From Candidatus Aalborgicola bjergmarkensis (GTDB taxonomy: Bacteria > Pseudomonadota > Gammaproteobacteria > Burkholderiales > Burkholderiaceae_C), in NCBI GenBank assembly GCA_016708725.1, contig JADJFE010000014.1:1-64000 (forward strand): 64,000 nucleotides of DNA. Reading direction: 5' to 3'. Positions 29,853 through 38,813 of this stretch are shown in pieces; the first letter of the stretch is position 1, and each line of letters opens with the position of its first letter. The position numbers and the translations under genes were made by a program. Below the pieces are notes generated by a model, which was given only the letters and a program-made list of their open reading frames with translations, was not told the origin of the DNA and did no database searches.

Positions 29853-30491
29853 ATGACACGCCTTGCTGATCTACGCAAAAACTACGAACTGGCCGAACTC
29901 GACGAAGTTGCGTCCGAGAACGATCCCTTGCGCCAATTTGACCAATGGCTGCAACAAGCCATTGCCTCTGGCATCCCCGAACCCAATGCCATGACCCTGG
30001 CCACGGTGGGCAGCGATTTGCGCCCCTCGACGCGCGTGGTGCTGATCAAGGGGTATGACGCACGCGGCATTTGCTGGTATACCAATTACCACAGCCGCAA
30101 GGGGCAGGAGTTGGCAGGCAATCCGTTTGCCGCCTTGCAGTTCCATTGGGTCGAGCTGGAGCGGGTGGTGCGGATTGAAGGGCCGGTGGAAAAAATCAGC
30201 GCTGCCGAGTCCGATGCCTACTACCAGAGCCGCCCGCTGGATTCGCGCCTGGGTGCCTGGGCCTCGCCACAAAGTGAAGTCATTGGGGGGCGTATGGTGC
30301 TTGCCGCGAATGTTGCCAAATACGCCGCTTTGCACCTGCTACAACCTCCTCGCCCCCCGCACTGGGGCGGCTACCGGCTCCAACCCGAGCGTTGGGAGTT
30401 CTGGCAGGGCCGCAAAAGCCGTTTGCACGACCGGCTGCGCTACACGCTGCAGAGCAACGGGCAGTGGCTGCGCGAGCGCCTGGCTCCCTGA
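29853..30491 (+). CDS. pdxH: Pyridoxamine 5'-phosphate oxidase
   Basis: 212 residues, the family length. It oxidises PNP or PMP to pyridoxal 5'-phosphate using FMN. Conserved blocks: PNAMTLATVGSDLRPSTRVVLIKGYD, YTNYHSRKGQEL (FMN and phosphate contacts), RIEGPVEKIS, and the C-terminal PPHWGGYRLQPERWEFWQGRKSRLHDR (substrate-binding Arg/His). Stand-alone gene divergent from the lipoprotein gene. Confidence 0.97.
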   Translation: MTRLADLRKNYELAELDEVASENDPLRQFDQWLQQAIASGIPEPNAMTLATVGSDLRPSTRVVLIKGYDARGICWYTNYHSRKGQELAGNPFAALQFHWVELERVVRIEGPVEKISAAESDAYYQSRPLDSRLGAWASPQSEVIGGRMVLAANVAKYAALHLLQPPRPPHWGGYRLQPERWEFWQGRKSRLHDRLRYTLQSNGQWLRERLAP

Positions 30492-30520
30492 ATACACCTA
30501 CACCACACCTTACGCCCTGC

Positions 30521-31228
30521 ATGGCCCGCCTTGCCCGTTTAACCTTGCCGGGTTATCCCCACCACGTTATCCAGCGGGGGAACAACCGGCAGCCCATTTT
30601 TGCCAGCGTACAGGACCGCCAGACCCTGCTGGGTTTGCTGGAGGAAAACGCTAAAAAATTCAACGTCGATGTCCACGCCTACGTGTTGATGGACAACCAC
30701 TTTCATCTGCTGGTCACGCCACACACAGCCGAAGGATTGCCGCAGATGATGCAGGCTGTGGGGCGGCGCTATGTACGCTATTTCAACGACCGCCAGCAGC
30801 GTAGCGGCACGCTGTGGGAAGGGCGTTACCGATCCGTCCCGCTACAGGCCGAACGGTATTTGCTGCCCTGCATGGTGTACATCGACCTCAATCCGGTGCG
30901 CGCTGGCCTGGTGGCGCACGCCAGCGACTACCCCTGGTCAAGCTGTGGGCACTACCTGGGGCTAGGACTGCGCCGCGACAAGCTCCTCACGGCGCATGCC
31001 CTGGTGTGGGAGATGGGCAATACGCCGTTTGCACGCGAAGCGGCTTATGCACAACTGGTGCAGATGGGCATTCCTTTGGCACAACAGGCCGCATTGACCG
31101 ACGCCGTGCTGCACGGCTGGCTCCTGGGTGAGCCGGAATTTGTCGCCAATGTACAGAATCTGACGCAGCGGCGGGTAAGCAAAAGCAGCGCCGGACGCCC
31201 ACCCGCTGCCGGGAAAAAACGCAACTGA
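30521..31228 (+). CDS. REP-associated tyrosine transposase (Y1_Tnp, RAYT)
   Basis: 235 residues from ATG 30521. The N-terminal HUH domain starts ARLTLPGYPHHVIQRGNNRQ and has the metal-binding motif NHFHLL (His60, His62). The region GRRYVRYFND (80-90) supplies the catalytic tyrosine, and SGTLWEGRYRSVPL, then CMVYIDLNPVRAGLV, is diagnostic of TnpA_REP. These single-copy transposases act on REP-like palindromes. It lies 30 nt after pdxH. No flanking inverted repeats typical of an insertion sequence were seen. Confidence 0.9.
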   Translation: MARLARLTLPGYPHHVIQRGNNRQPIFASVQDRQTLLGLLEENAKKFNVDVHAYVLMDNHFHLLVTPHTAEGLPQMMQAVGRRYVRYFNDRQQRSGTLWEGRYRSVPLQAERYLLPCMVYIDLNPVRAGLVAHASDYPWSSCGHYLGLGLRRDKLLTAHALVWEMGNTPFAREAAYAQLVQMGIPLAQQAALTDAVLHGWLLGEPEFVANVQNLTQRRVSKSSAGRPPAAGKKRN

Positions 31229-31240
31229 TCGGGTCGCAAA

Positions 31241-31261
31241 TGTACGGATGAATGGCGTACA
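31241..31261. promoter_or_regulatory. Palindrome upstream of the TacA-like antitoxin gene
   Basis: TGTAC (31241-31245), 11 bases, GTACA (31257-31261), centred about 43 bases before the antitoxin start. Antitoxins of this DUF1778 type bind palindromes in their own promoter, so this is the natural operator candidate. Confidence 0.45.
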
Positions 31262-31293
31262 ATTTTCGCATTGATTCTCAAAGGACAGAGAGC

Positions 31294-31599
31294 ATGCAAA
31301 CCAACAGCAGCAACAGCAATAGCAAAACCAGAGACTCACGTCTGGAAGCACGCATCAGCAACGAACAAAAAGCGCTGTTTCAGCAAGCAGCCATGCTTTC
31401 CGCCCGAACCTTGAGTGAGTTTGTGGTTTCCAGTGCCCAGGAAGCCGCCACCCGGATCATTGATGCGCATGAAAACATCCGCTTGTCGCGCGAAGAGCAG
31501 ATGCAATTCGTTTCGACCCTGCTCAATCCACCAGAACCCAGCGAACGTTTGCGCCAGGCGGATGCGCAATACCGCGCCAAGCGCATGACGGGAATTTAA
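31294..31599 (+). CDS. DUF1778 (TacA-like) antitoxin
   Basis: 101 residues from ATG 31294 (AAAGGACAGAG upstream). After a Ser/Asn-rich tip, RLEARISNEQKALFQQAAMLSARTLSEFVVSSAQEAA is the ribbon-helix-helix of DUF1778 antitoxins, which bind operator DNA. The C-terminal tail (LNPPEPSERLRQADAQY) is the usual region that wraps the acetyltransferase toxin. It lies 4 nt upstream of the toxin gene. Intact. Confidence 0.88.
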   Translation: MQTNSSNSNSKTRDSRLEARISNEQKALFQQAAMLSARTLSEFVVSSAQEAATRIIDAHENIRLSREEQMQFVSTLLNPPEPSERLRQADAQYRAKRMTGI

Positions 31600-31603
31600 A
31601 AAC

Positions 31604-32116
31604 GTGCAAGAAATCTCCTGGCAGGCGGTTCCACTGCAAAAAGAACATGACCGGCAGGCATTTCGCTGCGGCAGCCCCGCGCTTGACACCTATCTCCACA
31701 AGCAAGCCCGCCAGGACAGTGAGAAACGGGTTGCTGCCGTATTTGTGCTGGTGCAGCCACCAGAACCCCGGATTCTGGGCTATTACACATTGTCAGCATC
31801 CACTATTCCTGCCCATGAAGTGCCGCCTGAGTTAGCCCGCAAACTACCGCGCTATCCACAATTGCCGGTAACCCTGCTGGGACGGTTGGCAGTCGATCAA
31901 AAGCACAAAGGCACAGGACTGGGGCAGTTCATGCTGATGGATGCCCTGCATCGCAGTCTGCGCGCTGCCGCCGGTATTGCCGCCATGGCAGTGGTAGTTG
32001 ACGCCAAAGATGCCGAGGCCGCAGCCTTTTATCAGCACTTCGGGTTCATACCATTGAACCTGACGGCGAGTCGGCTGTTCTTGCCGATGGCGACCATCTC
32101 GAAACTGCTTGACTAA
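31604..32116 (+). CDS. GNAT acetyltransferase (TacT-like) toxin
   Basis: 170 residues from GTG 31604, the family length. CGSPALDTYLHKQARQD is the characteristic N-terminal motif, LGRLAVDQKHKGTGLGQFML carries the acetyl-CoA P-loop, and YQHFGFIPL the C-terminal strand with the family Phe-Gly-Phe. TacT-type toxins acetylate charged aminoacyl-tRNA and stop translation. Paired with the DUF1778 antitoxin just upstream. Confidence 0.9.
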   Translation: MQEISWQAVPLQKEHDRQAFRCGSPALDTYLHKQARQDSEKRVAAVFVLVQPPEPRILGYYTLSASTIPAHEVPPELARKLPRYPQLPVTLLGRLAVDQKHKGTGLGQFMLMDALHRSLRAAAGIAAMAVVVDAKDAEAAAFYQHFGFIPLNLTASRLFLPMATISKLLD

Positions 32117-32162
32117 TTTTTATAGCTGTTCCCGCAGTATCCACGCTGACTACAGCCGGATT
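32116..32162 (+). repeat. Dispersed palindromic repeat, copy 5
   Basis: TTTTTATAGCTGTTCCCGC, then AGTATCCACGCTGACTACAGCC. It starts at the stop codon of the TacT-like toxin and ends just before parE, so it separates the two convergent toxin-antitoxin operons. Confidence 0.7.
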
Positions 32163-32167
32163 AATCC

Positions 32168-32458
32168 CTACAGATGCCGTTCGGCGTCCTGTCGTTGGTG
32201 CAGGACGCGGATAACGTCCAAGTGGTCTGTGTAGTCCAGAAAATAGACTACGTGCGAGCCACACAAGTACTTCTGGAAGTCTGGCAAGATATCGGCAGGG
32301 CGACCACGCTTCGCGCCTGTCGCAAGCCCTTCAAACACTGCGACAAGGTTCCGGTGGTAGGTGTCGGCCTGCTCAATCGACCAGTTTTTGGCCGTGTAGA
32401 GCCAGATTTCCTCAAGATCGGCCTCGGCCAGCGGTGACAGTCGGTAGGGTTTAGCCAT
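32168..32458 (-). CDS. parE: ParE-family toxin
   Basis: 96 residues. YRLSPLAEADLEEIWLYTAKNWSIEQADTYHRNL and the C-terminal VVYFLDYTDHLDVIRVLHQRQD are the RelE/ParE toxin pattern. ParE toxins usually poison DNA gyrase. The start overlaps the parD stop by 8 nt, the normal tight coupling. The gene faces the TacT-like toxin and is intact. Confidence 0.92.
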   Translation of the reverse strand: MAKPYRLSPLAEADLEEIWLYTAKNWSIEQADTYHRNLVAVFEGLATGAKRGRPADILPDFQKYLCGSHVVYFLDYTDHLDVIRVLHQRQDAERHL

Positions 32459-32693
32459 GCCGCGTGTGCATTCGGCTCAAAAACGCTTCGCTATCGAACG
32501 GACGCGGCTCGCCGGATTGACAGCCAGCATTCAGCGCGTCTTGCAGCGCCTTCACCTTGGCTTCGTGCTCTTCCAACAACCTTAGCCCGGCTCTGACAAC
32601 ATCGCTTGCCGTGCCATAGCGACCACCCTGCACCTGGGCATCAATGAAGCTGACGAAGTGTTGCCCAAGGGCAATGGATGTATTTCGGCTCAT
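32451..32693 (-). CDS. parD: ParD-family antitoxin
   Basis: 80 residues from the second ATG (32693): AGGAGG lies 6 bases before it, whereas it abuts the first ATG at 32699. MSRNTSIALGQHFVSFIDAQVQGGRYGTASDVVRAGLRLLEEHE is the ParD ribbon-helix-helix domain that binds operator DNA. The C-terminal tail neutralises ParE. Upstream lies a TACCAA-N3-TTGGTA palindrome. Confidence 0.93.
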   Translation of the reverse strand: MSRNTSIALGQHFVSFIDAQVQGGRYGTASDVVRAGLRLLEEHEAKVKALQDALNAGCQSGEPRPFDSEAFLSRMHTRHG

Positions 32694-32720
32694 AAGCATC
32701 CTCCTGGTTTAGCAGCTTAG

Positions 32721-32745
32721 TACCAAAATATACCAAATATTGGTA
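32721..32745 (-). promoter_or_regulatory. Candidate ParD operator
   Basis: TACCAA-ATA-TTGGTA at 32731-32745, with an extra half-site TACCAA at 32721-32726 in direct repeat. It lies about 30-50 bases upstream of the parD start, where ParD-type ribbon-helix-helix repressors bind. Confidence 0.5.
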
Positions 32746-32763
32746 CGATTCGCCAACCTGACC

Positions 32764-33945
32764 CTACTTGCGCATCACCACCAGCCCCTTGAGGTATTCG
32801 CCCTCGGGGAAAGTCAGCGTCATGGGATGGTCCGGCGCGGCGCCCAAGCGCTCGACGATATAGCCATCCACACCGGCATCCGCAGCGGCACCCGCAACGA
32901 TCTTGTGAAACAGATCAGCATCGATACCGCCCGAGCAGGAGTAGGTAAACAACACGCCACCAGGCTCCAGCAGCTTGAGCGCCAGGCGGTTGATGTCCTT
33001 GTACGCACGTGCCGCGCGCTCGGCCTGGGCTTGTGTGGCGGCGAACTTGGGCGGGTCGAGCACGATGGCATCAAAGCTGCGCCCCTGCGCAAGCAACTGG
33101 CGCAGCGTGGCATTCACATCGGCATCCACAAACGTGGCTCTGGCTGCGTCAAAGCCATTCAATGCCACATTGGCCGCCGCCTGCGCCAGGGCTGCGCCGG
33201 ACGAATCGACAGATGTGACGTGTTGCGCACCGCCACACAAGGCCGCAACCGTAAAGCCGCCGGTATAGCAAAAACAGTTGAGTACGCGCTGAAACTGCAA
33301 ACGTTGCGCATAGTCGGCAAACTTCTTGCGGCTGTCGCGCTGGTCAAGATAAAAGCCGGTCTTGTGGCCTGTAGAAATATCCAGCCCCAGCTTCCATGCG
33401 TGCTCGCACACCAGCAGATCGGTCGGACCCGTGCCGTGCAGCCAGCCGGACACGGGCAGCAATCCTTCTTGCGCGCGGCTGCTGGTGTCGGAGCGCTCGT
33501 ACAGCCGCTCCAGCCCCGTGGCCTGCAACAGCGCGTCGGTCAATACGGCCTTCCAGCGCTCCGCGCCACTGCTCAGGAATTGTGCCACCAGCGTCTGGTC
33601 ATAACGATCCACAATCAGACCCGGCAAGCCGTCCGATTCGCCGTGTACAAGGCGTACACCGTCACTTTTCAGATCAAATCTGGCTCTAGCCGCCGTAGAA
33701 CTAGCGCATACAGCTATAAAAAATGAAGCGTCAATACGTTGCTTTTCATCAAAGCTCCAGACCCGCGCACGGATTTTCGAGTGCGGACTGAAAGCGGCCC
33801 AGGCCAGGAACTGGCCGTCTGCCGACTCCACGCGCACGGTCTCGCCACTGTCGGCGCCGCCCCGCTCGATGGCCGACTCAAATATCCAGGGATGGTGCCG
33901 CAGCAAGGAGCGTTCCTTGCCGACTTTCAAACGAATGGTTTTCAT
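32764..33945 (-). CDS. rlmI: 23S rRNA (cytosine-C5) methyltransferase RlmI-like
   Basis: 393 residues from ATG 33945, preferred because it gives the standard N-terminus MKTIRLKVGKERSLLRHHPWIFESAI (PUA domain). The C-terminal Rossmann domain has the motifs FCYTGGFTVAALCGGA (SAM), VTSVDSSGAAL, VLDPPKFA (catalytic PPxF region) and LFTYSCSGG (catalytic Cys). It methylates C1962 of 23S rRNA in E. coli. A dispersed repeat copy (33674-33725) lies in frame in the linker between the PUA and the catalytic part. Confidence 0.92.
   Translation of the reverse strand: MKTIRLKVGKERSLLRHHPWIFESAIERGGADSGETVRVESADGQFLAWAAFSPHSKIRARVWSFDEKQRIDASFFIAVCASSTAARARFDLKSDGVRLVHGESDGLPGLIVDRYDQTLVAQFLSSGAERWKAVLTDALLQATGLERLYERSDTSSRAQEGLLPVSGWLHGTGPTDLLVCEHAWKLGLDISTGHKTGFYLDQRDSRKKFADYAQRLQFQRVLNCFCYTGGFTVAALCGGAQHVTSVDSSGAALAQAAANVALNGFDAARATFVDADVNATLRQLLAQGRSFDAIVLDPPKFAATQAQAERAARAYKDINRLALKLLEPGGVLFTYSCSGGIDADLFHKIVAGAAADAGVDGYIVERLGAAPDHPMTLTFPEGEYLKGLVVMRK
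33674..33725 (-). repeat. Dispersed palindromic repeat, copy 6, inside rlmI
   Basis: On the minus strand: CATTTTTTATAGCTGTATGC, then GCTAGTTCTACGGCGGCTAG, then AGCCAGATTTG. It is translated in frame as FFIAVCASSTAARARFDLK, and the surrounding conserved residues (RIDASFF and SDGVRLVHGESDG) remain in place. Confidence 0.65.
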
Positions 33946-34024
33946 GGTGGGCGATTGTGCGCCAGGATGCTGGCCTGGCGCTAAACTCGCCGCTCTACAA
34001 GCTCCCCCGACAACCATCCACCCC

Positions 34025-34507
34025 ATGCCACGTCCGCAAACCATCCCATTGCCGCTGCCGTTACTTCTGCCGCTCATCCTCGCCCTTGGCGGCGGCTCTG
34101 GCGCGCTTCTGGCTGACAGCCTCGTTTCATCCTCTGCCAGCATCACCTCCCAATCCCTGGGCAGCTCCTCGGTATCGCTGCAAAAATCGAGCGATAGCTC
34201 CTCCTCCAGAAACCAGGTCGCGCAGGGACAGTACACCATCATCGACATGGCCGAAGTGCCCCAACAGCCAGACATGCTGCGCGTACAACTCCAGGGACAG
34301 GCGAGTACACAGGAATTTTCCCTGCTGCTGCCGCGCGCAACGGCGCAGCGTGTGCCCTTGCAGGTGGGCGCCATCGTCGAAGTGCAACACCGCCCCTACG
34401 GCCTGGCGTTTGCCACAGCCGCTGGCGTTGCCGCAAAAGAACCCTTCTTTCTGGTGCTCGACGATGCGTGGTACCGGGAGTTGAATAGCCAGCGCGTGCG
34501 GAGTTGA
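34025..34507 (+). CDS. Exported hypothetical protein
   Basis: 160 residues from ATG 34025. A Pro/Leu-rich hydrophobic N-terminus (about 1-30) looks like a signal peptide, followed by a striking Ser-rich stretch (SSSASITSQSLGSSSVSLQKS, then SDSSSSRNQV, about 38-64), and a small folded region (VLRVQLQ-like strands, FSLLLPRATAQRVPLQVG, then EPFFLVLDDAWYRELNSQ). No family recognised. It points convergently at the SNF2 gene and is close to rlmI divergently. Confidence 0.6.
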   Translation: MPRPQTIPLPLPLLLPLILALGGGSGALLADSLVSSSASITSQSLGSSSVSLQKSSDSSSSRNQVAQGQYTIIDMAEVPQQPDMLRVQLQGQASTQEFSLLLPRATAQRVPLQVGAIVEVQHRPYGLAFATAAGVAAKEPFFLVLDDAWYRELNSQRVRS

Positions 34508-34535
34508 TGGAACTGGAACTGGAACTGACAAGCTG

Positions 34536-37500
34536 CTAGCGATTAAGCAGGCTCAAAAGCTCCTGTGTGGAAAGTTTGCCGCTTACATCGCTGCCGTCTA
34601 AAAGACTGTCTGCAAGATCACGCTTGGTATTGTGCAACTCAACAATTTTTTCCTCGATGGTGTCCTTTGCAACTAGGCGATAGATGGTAACGGGGCGTTG
34701 CTGGCCAATGCGATGGGCGCGGTCCGATGCCTGATCCTCTACTGCCGGATTCCACCAGGGGTCCATGTGAATCACATAATCTGCTGCAGTTAAGTTCAGT
34801 CCCAATCCTCCGGCCTTCAGGCTGATCAAGAATACATCCCCTTCTCCCGACTGGAATGCGTCAACGGCGCTCTTGCGGTCTTTGACGGGCGTCGAGCCAT
34901 CGAGATATTGGTAACTGATTTTCTGTTCATCCAGATAATTGCGAATCAAATGAAGATGTCCGACAAATTGGCTGAATACCAAAGCCTTGTGGTTATTTTC
35001 CAGCAATTCCCCCAATACCTCCCCAAACACCGCAAGCTTGCTGCTTGGCAGGGAAATATCTTCATGCACCAGTTGGGTATTACAACAGGCACGGCGAAGT
35101 TTCATTATTTCCGCAAGAATTTTCAAATGGCTGCTACCCGGTTTCCCTTCCTCTTCGGCAAGCGTTGCAACAGCCTGCTGGCGTAGCGCCTCATAAAAAG
35201 CGGCCTCCTCTTGACTCAATTCGACTTGCAGCCGAATTTCCGTGCGTGCAGGCAATTCGTCGAGAACGCGGTTTTTGGTGCGTCGCAGGATAATCGGTTG
35301 AATGAGTTTCTTCAAGTGTTGGCGTGCCTGGGAGTCGTGATCTCTTTCAATAGGCAGGACATACTTGAGATTAAACTCCTCCAGACTACCCAGCAAGCCG
35401 GGATTAATGAACTGGAAGAGATTCCATAATTCTCCCAGGTTATTTTCAATGGGAGTTCCGGTCATGATCAGCTTGAATTTTGCTTCCAGATTCATGGCAG
35501 CGCGTGATCTTTTTGTGAAGTAATTTTTAATTGCCTGCGCTTCATCAAGAACAACCATCTGCCAGGAAATCGCACTCAGCATCTCTGTTTCTTGTTGCAG
35601 TAAACCGTAGCTACAAACAAGAACATCAAATTTCGAAAGCGCTTGCAATGTCTTCGCACGATTTCCGCCACCAAACTGAATGACATTCAAGGTCGGGGCA
35701 AAGCGTTTGACCTCTTCCAGCCAGTTCATGCACACCGAAGTTGGTGCGATAACCAGACTTGGCCCCTTGGGGGCAAATTTCAACAGCACGGCCATGGCCT
35801 GGATTGTTTTTCCCAGACCCATATCATCTGCCAGACAGGCGCCGACCTCCCAATGCGCCAAACGGCATAACCAGTTCACCCCCTCGCGTTGATAGGCCCG
35901 CAGTTCCGTCTGAAGTGTCGAGGGAACGCTGAACTGCCCTTCATCGGTAACCTGAAGTTTTTGAATGTAGTCCTTCCAGTCCTGATCGGTCTTGAGGTGA
36001 CCGGCTTCATTCGTCAGACTCTCCAGCGCAAATGCCGCAAGCGGATGAAAGCGCACGCCTTTTCCATGTCTTTGCGAATAGCGGTTGAGTTCCTGCAAAC
36101 GTTTGTGAAACTCGTGCGTCAAGGCAATGAACTGCCCGTCCGCGATTTCCAGAAAACGGCTTTTTGTTGCAGCAGTCAACTCCAGCAACTTTTGCATGTC
36201 AAGCACCAGCTTATCGTCGAGCTGGATGCTGCCCGTTGCCAGGAACCATTCCTGTTGCCGCTGGATATTCAAGTGGAAGTGCTTAAAGGACGATTGACCT
36301 AGCAACTTGAATTTCTCCCCCTCGGGCCACTCCAGAACAATGGACCCTTTTAACTCTCTCAATTCAAATAAAACCTCCAGACAACAAGCCGGATCATCCA
36401 GCACCCATTCGTTATCCGTACCTGCATCCGTACCTGAATTACGCTCAAGAGTGGGGCATTTATTTACCAATGCAGCAGCATTTTTTTCCTCCTGCTTTAT
36501 ATCGCGCACCGTTTGCAGCTTGACCCCATTGACTTCTGAAATAACCATCCGGCCACCGCTACCCGGAACATAATATGCCCCAGTTTTAACCGGCCGTACA
36601 AACAAGCTGATTTTCAATCCACGACCGGCAGGAAGCAAAAGAACGTGAATACTGGAATCCGCCTTCACTTCTTTCAATTGAGCGCTTTCACCTTCCAGAT
36701 CAGAGTTGATAAGAATATCCTGTGCAAATTTATCAATAACCTGCTTGATCTTTTCCCTGGCTGATGCAGGAACGGTGATTCCATCACCAAGAACTTCGGC
36801 AATGCGGTGATAATCTTCGTCAACCTTCACCAGCTTTACGCGGGTTTTTGTCTCCTGAATGGCAATATATTGCTCTTTTGCCATGCCTTTCCCAGGTGAA
36901 GGAGATAGGTATAGGCGGTACCCACCGCCCTTTTGTCTTGTTACCAGCAGTTCCGGTTTTCCCTTCGTCAGTTCAAGTTTTGTCTCGCCGTCCTCCAGAA
37001 AGATAAGAGGATGGCCAACCAGCGCTATGAGGTATTTTTCATTGAAGATGTATTCCGTTTTTGTATACCATCCATCTTTGTATTGATGCGCACGGAGATG
37101 GCTCAAAACCTCCCTGTCCTGCTGGCTGGTGTAGGGGTATGTTCCGGGTTCCAGGCATAAATTCTTCAGGGCAATCGGACGTCCCTTGCTCCATTTTCCC
37201 TTGGCATCGAGTTTCTGTTCACGGGGACTTGCAGAGCAACTTCCTGCGCTATTGCAATTAATAAACCAGGCCATACGCAAATCGGTAACTCCTGTTTTCG
37301 TGGCAGGAGTTGTGGATTTTTTCGGGGGCTGTTTCAGGGCAATGAGTGCATTAATCGTTTTTTCCCAGACATTATTTCGCTGAACAACACCAATCAGGGA
37401 TGATGCAGCAATTCCTTCCGCCGCTTCCTCCTTGTCAGCGGACAGGTATTTGTAAAGCGCCTCCAGTTCATCGTAAAACCATAAATAGCCATTTTCCTTA

Positions 37501-38780
37501 GCCTTATTACTATAGTATTTGATATCCTTCAGATGTTTCTTGGCCTGCCCTGGATCGATCCAGCCAAAGCAAAAAAGTTTAAAGAAATATTTGACACAGT
37601 GCTTTGCATCGTACGACCCCACTCCTCCCAAATACATTTCATTAAATATCGAATTAGCTTCCTTTGATTTGCCATCAAGGAAAGCAAGCGTGTAATGCAG
37701 TCCTTCATAGGCTTCCTTAAACCAATAACCTGCCTGATATCTTAAAATACTCAGGTGTTTGCGGGCTTCATCAAGGCTTTGCGGGGTATTCTCCTTCATC
37801 AAGGCAAGCAAGTAAAAGACACCTGAAAAATTGTTAAAATAGTCGATCCGATTTTTTGGTAAACCTGTTAATGCTGATTCGAAATATTTGATTGCCGTCT
37901 GGTTTTTTCCTTCCAGAAATTCCAGAAAACCTTTTAGGCAGAGAAGTTTGCCATCCTCTTTGTTGGGCTGATTTTTTAGCCACTCACGAACCAGATCCTT
38001 TTTTCCGCAAAGAATCCATTTCTCCAACACGGTTTCTTTCAGGGAGAAAATATATCTTTGAGAATCAGATGTTACCATGTCTTCAATATACCCCATGTGC
38101 CTGGCACTATTGCTCCACATGAGGATATCATCCCTTATTGGATTTTCAAATATATACGTCCGTGTTTCAGTTGGTAACAATTCAAACCATTCAGGATCGA
38201 ATGCAGCAGAATCGGGGGCCGCAAGCTGCTTTATAATTTCGTCCAGCGGCAGGCAGCTTTGAAATGAATTTTTGTGCTTTCGATGGAAAAGAGCTATATC
38301 GTCCTTCCTGCCTTGATAAAACAACATCCGGATGAAGGCGGTGAGTTGTTCTGTTTTATATGCCTGACTGTCGACTTCAGAATCATCAGGCATTTTTATT
38401 ATATATTTCTGAACAACCTCAAGGTATTCGTTGAACTTATTTTCCTGAACGCATATTTTTGTTAAAAGTTTCGCAATTTTTGACGAAAGCACCAGACTGC
38501 TACGGGACTTCCCCTCAAAGATATTCAGTTCGAGCAAACCATCAATCGTGGGTCGGATACGGCTAAATTTCCCATTTTGAGAGCCATTGTGGAAATCATC
38601 CCCATCTTCAGACTTTATATTTAGCGCCGCAAGGCAATTTATCAATTGCGTCATATTCACAGGCGAGTATGCAATTGAAATAATCTGCAGAATAATCTTT
38701 TTCAAGGCAGACAGATTATCATAATCAATGTATGCATTGATATTCATTTTTACACCAGCTTGAGCCTGATTAGTTACCAT
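34536..38780 (-). CDS. Large SNF2-family helicase
   Basis: 1414 residues. The C-terminal roughly 500 residues hold the SNF2 motor: LADDMGLGKTIQAM (motif I), VVLDEAQAIKN (motif II), MTGTPIENNLGELW (III), LISLKAGGLGLNLT and SDRAHRIGQQRPV (V-VI). The N-terminal half is helical with repeat-like (TPR-type) character, and a middle region (about 470-680) resembles the domain that often precedes bacterial SNF2 motors. The first ~600 residues are encoded by DNA clearly richer in A+T than the neighbouring genes, suggesting acquisition or a hybrid. An alternative start is the Met at residue 12. Likely remodels nucleoprotein; role unknown. Confidence 0.85.
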   Translation of the reverse strand: MVTNQAQAGVKMNINAYIDYDNLSALKKIILQIISIAYSPVNMTQLINCLAALNIKSEDGDDFHNGSQNGKFSRIRPTIDGLLELNIFEGKSRSSLVLSSKIAKLLTKICVQENKFNEYLEVVQKYIIKMPDDSEVDSQAYKTEQLTAFIRMLFYQGRKDDIALFHRKHKNSFQSCLPLDEIIKQLAAPDSAAFDPEWFELLPTETRTYIFENPIRDDILMWSNSARHMGYIEDMVTSDSQRYIFSLKETVLEKWILCGKKDLVREWLKNQPNKEDGKLLCLKGFLEFLEGKNQTAIKYFESALTGLPKNRIDYFNNFSGVFYLLALMKENTPQSLDEARKHLSILRYQAGYWFKEAYEGLHYTLAFLDGKSKEANSIFNEMYLGGVGSYDAKHCVKYFFKLFCFGWIDPGQAKKHLKDIKYYSNKAKENGYLWFYDELEALYKYLSADKEEAAEGIAASSLIGVVQRNNVWEKTINALIALKQPPKKSTTPATKTGVTDLRMAWFINCNSAGSCSASPREQKLDAKGKWSKGRPIALKNLCLEPGTYPYTSQQDREVLSHLRAHQYKDGWYTKTEYIFNEKYLIALVGHPLIFLEDGETKLELTKGKPELLVTRQKGGGYRLYLSPSPGKGMAKEQYIAIQETKTRVKLVKVDEDYHRIAEVLGDGITVPASAREKIKQVIDKFAQDILINSDLEGESAQLKEVKADSSIHVLLLPAGRGLKISLFVRPVKTGAYYVPGSGGRMVISEVNGVKLQTVRDIKQEEKNAAALVNKCPTLERNSGTDAGTDNEWVLDDPACCLEVLFELRELKGSIVLEWPEGEKFKLLGQSSFKHFHLNIQRQQEWFLATGSIQLDDKLVLDMQKLLELTAATKSRFLEIADGQFIALTHEFHKRLQELNRYSQRHGKGVRFHPLAAFALESLTNEAGHLKTDQDWKDYIQKLQVTDEGQFSVPSTLQTELRAYQREGVNWLCRLAHWEVGACLADDMGLGKTIQAMAVLLKFAPKGPSLVIAPTSVCMNWLEEVKRFAPTLNVIQFGGGNRAKTLQALSKFDVLVCSYGLLQQETEMLSAISWQMVVLDEAQAIKNYFTKRSRAAMNLEAKFKLIMTGTPIENNLGELWNLFQFINPGLLGSLEEFNLKYVLPIERDHDSQARQHLKKLIQPIILRRTKNRVLDELPARTEIRLQVELSQEEAAFYEALRQQAVATLAEEEGKPGSSHLKILAEIMKLRRACCNTQLVHEDISLPSSKLAVFGEVLGELLENNHKALVFSQFVGHLHLIRNYLDEQKISYQYLDGSTPVKDRKSAVDAFQSGEGDVFLISLKAGGLGLNLTAADYVIHMDPWWNPAVEDQASDRAHRIGQQRPVTIYRLVAKDTIEEKIVELHNTKRDLADSLLDGSDVSGKLSTQELLSLLNR

Positions 38781-38813
38781 ACAACCCCTTTGTTAGATAA
38801 ACATTTTATTCGA

